DNA from: JACMQW01 sp964536965 | Lineage (GTDB): Bacteria; Bdellovibrionota; UBA1018 | Reading direction: 5' to 3' | Length of the DNA stretch: 64,000 nt | Assembly (NCBI GenBank): GCA_964536965.1 | Contig: CAZIAL010000008.1 | Location: 30,208-94,207 of the forward strand | In this document: one piece after another, positions 60,046 to 64,000 of the stretch | Layout: each line of letters begins with the position of its first letter | Position numbering within the stretch: the first letter of the stretch is position 1 | Notes under the pieces: generated by a model | Databases searched by the model: none | What the model was told of the DNA's origin: nothing | The model's input: only the letters and a program-made list of their open reading frames with translations | Program-made: the position numbers and the translations under genes

Positions 60046-60709
60046 CTTACGCGTGGTCGATTTCGAAACGGCGTTTCCCATTTCATCGGGATCCCTCCGA
60101 ATTCGCGCGAGCTTCGAAATTCAGCCGGGCGAACGGGTCGCTCTCTATTCGCCGAGCGGTTCGGGTAAGTCGACCCTCCTTCGCTGGATCGCGGGGGTCG
60201 CGGACCATCCCGCAACCGGCCGGATCTTCGCCCGGGATCGGGAGCTCACCGAACTCCCGCCCGAGAAGCGTGACGTTGGCTTCGTATTCCAGGATTTCGC
60301 ACTCTTTCCGCGCCTGACGGCCCTGGAAAATGTCGCATTCGGTCTTGAAATGCGCGGCGCATCCTTAGCGGATCGAAAGGCTCGAGCATTAGCCTGGATG
60401 GCGAAGCTCGGAATCGCCGACCGCGCCGCTCTCCATGCGGGGCAGTTGTCGGGTGGAGAGAAACAGCGCGTTGCACTCGCTCGGGCCCTCATCTGGGGGC
60501 CGAAAATCCTCCTCCTCGATGAACCTTTCGCCGCTCTGGATCTGGCCCATCGAAAAACGGCTCGGGAAATCGTCAAACAAGTGATTGAAGCCGCGAAAAT
60601 TCCCACGCTTTTCGTCACTCATGATTCCGAAGATCTCGCCCAGCTCGCGACGCGAACGCTCGAATATTCCGCCTCCGACGATGGGTTGACCCACGACTTT
60701 GGACCCTGA
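60038..60709 (+). CDS. thiQ: Thiamine ABC transporter ATPase
   Basis: 223 residues from the ATG at 60038, which overlaps the thiP stop. Walker A SPSGSGKST at 38-46, Q-loop Gln85 in VFQDFALFPRLT, signature LSGGEKQ at 137-143, Walker B ILLLDEPF at 157-164 and the switch His in VTHDSEDL. ThiQ-like length. AGGAGAG lies upstream of the start. Confidence 0.9.
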   Translation: MDSLRVVDFETAFPISSGSLRIRASFEIQPGERVALYSPSGSGKSTLLRWIAGVADHPATGRIFARDRELTELPPEKRDVGFVFQDFALFPRLTALENVAFGLEMRGASLADRKARALAWMAKLGIADRAALHAGQLSGGEKQRVALARALIWGPKILLLDEPFAALDLAHRKTAREIVKQVIEAAKIPTLFVTHDSEDLAQLATRTLEYSASDDGLTHDFGP

Positions 60710-60729
60710 TCTTTTCCGGGATTTCTTAT

Positions 60730-60759
60730 TTGATTCTTGCGGTGAGTCGCCTCTAAAGT
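60730..60759 (+). promoter_or_regulatory. icd: Possible sigma-70 promoter for icd-mdh-sucC
   Basis: TTGATT at 60730-60735 and TAAAGT at 60754-60759 with an 18-base spacer, 62 bases before the icd ATG. Match is moderate; no experimental support. Confidence 0.4.
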
Positions 60760-60821
60760 CGCAGCATCCCTTAAGAATTTAAGTTTCGCGCCTGCGAACG
60801 AAAGAAAGCTCCGGAGAAACC

Positions 60822-62135
60822 ATGTTCAAAAATCTTACCGCCCCGAAAACCGGCGAACGCATCACGATTAGCAACGGCAAACTGAATGTGCCGAATAACC
60901 CGATCATCCCTTTCATCGAAGGGGACGGCACTGGGCCGGATATCTGGAAATCGTCTCAAGCCGTATTCGACGCCGCGGTCGAGAAGGCCTACGGCGGCAA
61001 GCGCAAGATCGAATGGTTCGAAGTTTACGCCGGCGAGAAGTCGTTCACGAAGTTCAACGACTGGCTGCCGGAAGATACGCTGACGGCGCTGAAGCATTAC
61101 CTCGTGTCCATTAAGGGACCGCTGACGACGCCGATCGGAGGCGGGATTCGCTCGCTGAACGTAGCGCTTCGCCAGATGCTCGACCTTTACGTCTGCCTGC
61201 GCCCGGTTCGCTGGTTCAAGGGCGTCCCTTCGCCGGTGAAACATCCGGAAAAAGTCGAGATGACCATCTTCCGCGAGAATTGCGAAGACATCTATGCGGG
61301 GATCGAATTCGAAGCGGGCTCCGACGCCCAGAAGAAAGTCCTCGGATTCCTGCGTGAAAATTTTCCGAAGGACTACGCGAAAATCCGTTTCCCGGAGACC
61401 TCCGGCATCGGCGTGAAACCGGTATCGCAAGAGGGGACGGCTCGCCTCGTGCGCGCGGCGCTCGAGTACGCGTTCCGCGAGAAGCGCAAGTCGCTCACGA
61501 TCGTGCACAAGGGCAACATCATGAAGTTCACCGAAGGTGGGTTCCGCAAATGGGCTTACGAGCTCGCGGAAAAGGAATTCGGCGCGAAGACCTATACCTG
61601 GGACCAGTGGGAACGCACGAAGAAGGATAAGGGCGAAGACGCCGCGAACTCCGAGATGAAGGCCGCGCAAGCCGCGGGCAAGCTGATCGTGAAGGACGCG
61701 ATCGCCGACATCGCGCTCCAGCAGGTGCTCACGCGTCCGGAAGAGTTCGACGTCATCGCGACGCTGAACCTGAACGGGGATTACCTCTCCGACGCGCTTG
61801 CCGCGCAAGTCGGCGGAATCGGCATCGCTCCGGGCGGGAACATCAACTACCTGACCGGTCATGCGATTTTCGAAGCGACGCACGGAACGGCTCCGAAGTA
61901 CGCGAACCTCGACAAAGTGAATCCGGGCTCCGTGATTCTGTCGGGCGAGATGATGCTCCGGTTTATGGGCTGGAACGAAGCGGCCGACCTGATCATCAAG
62001 GGTATGGACGGAGCGATCGCCTCGAAACGCGTGACGTACGACTTCGCCCGCCTGATGAAACAAGAAGGCGCCTCGGACGCGCAAGAAATCAAGTGCTCCG
62101 AATTCGGCCAGAATATCATCAAACACATGTCTTAA
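60822..62135 (+). CDS. icd: NADP-dependent isocitrate dehydrogenase
   Basis: 437 residues. TCA-cycle enzyme converting isocitrate to 2-oxoglutarate. FIEGDGTGPDIW near 28-39, GGIRSLNVALRQ (phosphorylatable Ser position of E. coli Icd), ENCEDIYAGIEFE and the FEATHGTAPKYA/NPGSVILSGEMM motifs are conserved. GGAG six bases before the ATG. First gene of an icd-mdh-sucC series; tandem hairpins follow it. Confidence 0.96.
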   Translation: MFKNLTAPKTGERITISNGKLNVPNNPIIPFIEGDGTGPDIWKSSQAVFDAAVEKAYGGKRKIEWFEVYAGEKSFTKFNDWLPEDTLTALKHYLVSIKGPLTTPIGGGIRSLNVALRQMLDLYVCLRPVRWFKGVPSPVKHPEKVEMTIFRENCEDIYAGIEFEAGSDAQKKVLGFLRENFPKDYAKIRFPETSGIGVKPVSQEGTARLVRAALEYAFREKRKSLTIVHKGNIMKFTEGGFRKWAYELAEKEFGAKTYTWDQWERTKKDKGEDAANSEMKAAQAAGKLIVKDAIADIALQQVLTRPEEFDVIATLNLNGDYLSDALAAQVGGIGIAPGGNINYLTGHAIFEATHGTAPKYANLDKVNPGSVILSGEMMLRFMGWNEAADLIIKGMDGAIASKRVTYDFARLMKQEGASDAQEIKCSEFGQNIIKHMS

Positions 62136-62142
62136 GTCAGGC

Positions 62143-62196
62143 GCACCGCGGGTGCGCATTCGGGCGGCGGTCCTTCGTCAGGCCGCCGCTCCCATT
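62143..62196 (+). repeat. Tandem hairpins between icd and mdh
   Basis: GCGCACC-GCG-GGTGCGC (about 62140-62157), then a GC-rich stem of GCGGC and GCCGC (about 62164-62189). No T-run, so not simple terminators. Could stabilise the upstream mRNA or adjust relative expression within the operon. Confidence 0.45.
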
Positions 62197-62216
62197 CTCC
62201 AGAAAAGGACCACACC

Positions 62217-63209
62217 ATGGCACAGAAAAAACGCGTAAAAGTCACCGTCACGGGCGCCGCCGGCCAAATCGGCTACGCCATCCTCCCTCGTATCGCCTCC
62301 GGACAGATGTTCGGCATGGATACGGAAGTCGAACTCCAGCTGCTCGAACTCGAACCGGCTCTGAACGCCCTGAACGGCGTGGCGATGGAGCTCGACGACT
62401 GCGCTTTTCCGCTCCTCCGAAACATCGTCTGCACGTCGGACGTGAACACCGCGTTTAAAGGCGCGAACTGGACGGTTCTCGTCGGCGCCGTGCCTCGGAA
62501 GCCGGGCATGGAACGCGCGGATCTCCTGAAGGTGAACGGCGGGATTTTCTCCGTGCAGGGCAAAGCGATCAACGACCACGCGGCCGAAGACGTCCGTACG
62601 CTCGTCGTCGGAAACCCTTGCAATACGAACGCGCTCATCGCCATGTCGCACGCTCCCCGCGTGTCGAAGTCGAACTTCTTCGCGATGACGATGCTCGACG
62701 AGACCCGCGCGCGGAACCAGCTCGCGAAGAAGGCGGGCGTCGGCGTCGATCAGGTCACGGGCCTGGCGATCTGGGGGAATCATTCCCCGACGATGTATCC
62801 GGATTTCTACAATGCGAAAATCGGAGGCAAGCCGGTCACCGACGTGATCACGGACACCGCCTGGCTCCAGGGCGATTTCATCACGACCGTCCAGCAGCGT
62901 GGCGCCGCGGTCCTGAAAGCGCGTGGAGTCTCCTCCGCCGCTTCGGCCGCATCGGCCGCGATCGAGTCCGTATTTAAAACCGTGCACGACACCCCGGCCG
63001 GCGAAGTCGTCTCGCTCGCGCTCTGCTCGCAAGGGCAGTACGGTGTCGACGAAGGCCTGCTCTTCTCCTTCCCATGCCGTATCGAAGGCGGAAAAGTGAA
63101 AGTGCAGGAAGGCTGGAAGCATAACGACTTCGGCAAAGAGAAATTCGCGAAAACCCTCGAAGAACTTCGCGGCGAGCGAGATGCGGTTAAGTCCCTGGGT
63201 CTGATTTAA
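62217..63209 (+). CDS. mdh: Malate dehydrogenase
   Basis: 330 residues. Oxidises malate to oxaloacetate with NAD+. The N-terminal VTVTGAAGQIGYAILPRIAS, MELDDCAFPLL and GNPCNTNALIA motifs mark the cytosolic-type (type 2) MDH family; DQVTGLAIWGNHSPTMYPD (catalytic His) follows. AAAAGGA precedes the ATG. Second gene of the TCA group. Confidence 0.96.
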   Translation: MAQKKRVKVTVTGAAGQIGYAILPRIASGQMFGMDTEVELQLLELEPALNALNGVAMELDDCAFPLLRNIVCTSDVNTAFKGANWTVLVGAVPRKPGMERADLLKVNGGIFSVQGKAINDHAAEDVRTLVVGNPCNTNALIAMSHAPRVSKSNFFAMTMLDETRARNQLAKKAGVGVDQVTGLAIWGNHSPTMYPDFYNAKIGGKPVTDVITDTAWLQGDFITTVQQRGAAVLKARGVSSAASAASAAIESVFKTVHDTPAGEVVSLALCSQGQYGVDEGLLFSFPCRIEGGKVKVQEGWKHNDFGKEKFAKTLEELRGERDAVKSLGLI

Positions 63210-63218
63210 GTGAAATCC

Positions 63219-63292
63219 GAATCGCCCAAACGCTTCGATGGCGAGGAGGCCCGGCCAGGGCGACCCAGCCAGCGAGGAAATTTCGGCGATTC
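63219..63292. repeat. Short intergenic repeat, copy B (before sucC), with inverted ends
   Basis: Shares the CCCAAACGCTTCGATGGCG block (63225-63246, followed by AGG) and ATTTCGGC (63280-63287) with copy A before aspS. In this copy GAATCGCCCAAA (63219-63230) can pair with TTTCGGCGATTC (63281-63292), 11 of 12 positions, so the element could fold as a long hairpin upstream of sucC. The middle has a GGCCCGGCC-like palindrome. Confidence 0.45.
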
Positions 63293-63313
63293 CCATGTAG
63301 GAACCTAAAACCA

Positions 63314-64000
63314 ATGAATGTTCATGAGTATCAAGCTAAACAGCTGCTTTCGAAGTTCGGCGTCCGCGTATCGGCGGGTCGCCTGATCGAAGCCGGCGGC
63401 AACGTCGAAGACCACGCCGAAACGGCGGCGAAGGAACTCCAGCGCGAAGGCGCGGGGATTCTGGTCGTCAAAGCGCAGATTCACGCGGGTGGCCGCGGCA
63501 AAGCGGGTGGAGTGAAAGTATGTAAGGACATCGCGGCCGTGCGTGCGGCGGCGAAGGACATCATGGGCAAAACCCTGGTCACTCCGCAGACGGGCGCGGA
63601 AGGCAAGAAGGTCCACAAGCTCTGGATCGAAGCCGGTTCGGACATTGAAAAGGAATTCTATCTCGGGATCGTAACTGATCGGTCGGTGAATTCGGTCGTG
63701 ATGATGGCGTCGACCGAAGGCGGCATGGAAATCGAGGAAGTCGCGCATAAGAATCCGGAAAAGATCATCATGGTCGCGGTCGATCCGACGACGGGCTACC
63801 AGCCGTTCCACGGACGCAAGATCGCGAAGGCGCTCGGCCTCTCCCCGGAGCAGACGAAAGATGCCGTAAAGACGATCGGGCAGCTCTATAAAGCGTATAT
63901 GGATCTCGACTGCTCGCAGCTCGAGATCAATCCGCTCATTCTGACGAAGAAGGGCGAGCTCCATGTCCTCGACGCCAAGATGAACTTCGACAGCAACGCC
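63314..64000 (+). CDS. sucC: Succinyl-CoA synthetase beta subunit (partial)
   Basis: 229 residues visible of about 390; the gene runs off the right edge. TCA-cycle substrate-level phosphorylation. MNVHEYQAKQLLSKFGVRV and VKAQIHAGGRGKAGGVK (52-68, ATP-grasp) are canonical, then IEAGSDIEKEFYLGI and LEINPLIL. sucD is expected just downstream. Preceded by the copy B element in a 104-base gap after mdh. Confidence 0.97.
   Translation, partial: MNVHEYQAKQLLSKFGVRVSAGRLIEAGGNVEDHAETAAKELQREGAGILVVKAQIHAGGRGKAGGVKVCKDIAAVRAAAKDIMGKTLVTPQTGAEGKKVHKLWIEAGSDIEKEFYLGIVTDRSVNSVVMMASTEGGMEIEEVAHKNPEKIIMVAVDPTTGYQPFHGRKIAKALGLSPEQTKDAVKTIGQLYKAYMDLDCSQLEINPLILTKKGELHVLDAKMNFDSNA

Noticed and set aside
1..64000. 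CRISPR arrays, insertion sequences, phage genes, integrases
   Set aside because: No regular direct repeats with spacers, transposase motifs or capsid/tail genes found on either strand.

Overview
The window is a GC-rich (roughly 60%), gene-dense bacterial chromosome segment with about 60 protein genes. I see no rRNA, tRNA, CRISPR array, transposase or phage gene. The gene content points to a Gram-negative, deltaproteobacterium-like organism, most plausibly Bdellovibrionota (Bdellovibrio and relatives). Reasons are the TIGR02147/DUF4423 regulator paired with a secreted protein, many small secreted proteins of unknown function, beta-barrel proteins, secreted peptidases, TonB, a lipoprotein, and RpoH. 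The lineage is an inference; no marker here fixes it, and predation is not proven by the sequence.

Layout. 1-1.45 kb: a DNA topoisomerase IB running off the left edge that appears to carry a signal peptide, and a divergent small secreted protein. 1.47-9.9 kb: MATE exporter, murF-sua5, two RluA-type pseudouridine synthases, an rRNA methyltransferase, and thyA-folA. 9.9-15 kb: AT-hook/XRE regulator, secreted Cys/His-rich protein, fatty acid desaturase, HNH nuclease, srkA and a MepA-like murein endopeptidase. 15.1-22.2 kb: aspS-glpD-Mpo1-like genes, a secreted papain-like protein and tmk-holB. 22.2-30.6 kb: GYF-domain membrane protein, putative outer-membrane barrel, rpsO-pnp, rpoH and an M16 peptidase. 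30.6-43.3 kb: many secreted proteins and a lipoprotein, interspersed with maeB-ridA-ydcF-like genes, rdgB and a TIGR02147 regulator whose promoter carries overlapping palindromes. 43.3-48.3 kb: a co-directional MBL-kup-lysR-tonB-EI24 run. 48.4-54.2 kb: hmgA, a GT87-like membrane protein, a secreted tandem nucleotidyltransferase and a frameshifted nadA. 54.3-60.7 kb: a thiamine ABC transporter (thiB ... thiP-thiQ) split by a FecR-domain protein and two other secreted proteins. 60.8-64 kb: icd-mdh-sucC, cut by the right edge.

How the parts fit. Housekeeping genes form short, tightly coupled operons, often with 4-base stop/start overlaps. TCA-cycle genes, maeB and glpD imply oxidative central metabolism, and thiamine uptake could supply TPP for 2-oxoglutarate dehydrogenase upstream of sucC. 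The secreted set (murein endopeptidase, papain-like protein, metal-binding protein, barrels, topoisomerase, nucleotidyltransferase) is unusually rich.

The two strongest candidates for undescribed biology are enzymes that normally act on nucleic acids or nucleotides inside cells but here carry export signals. One is topoisomerase IB at 1-760. The other is a two-copy nucleotidyltransferase-fold protein at 50885-53212 with both catalytic motifs intact, lying just downstream of a frameshifted nadA. Most gene starts were set from stop/start overlaps, Shine-Dalgarno spacing and signal peptides, so they are inferences.
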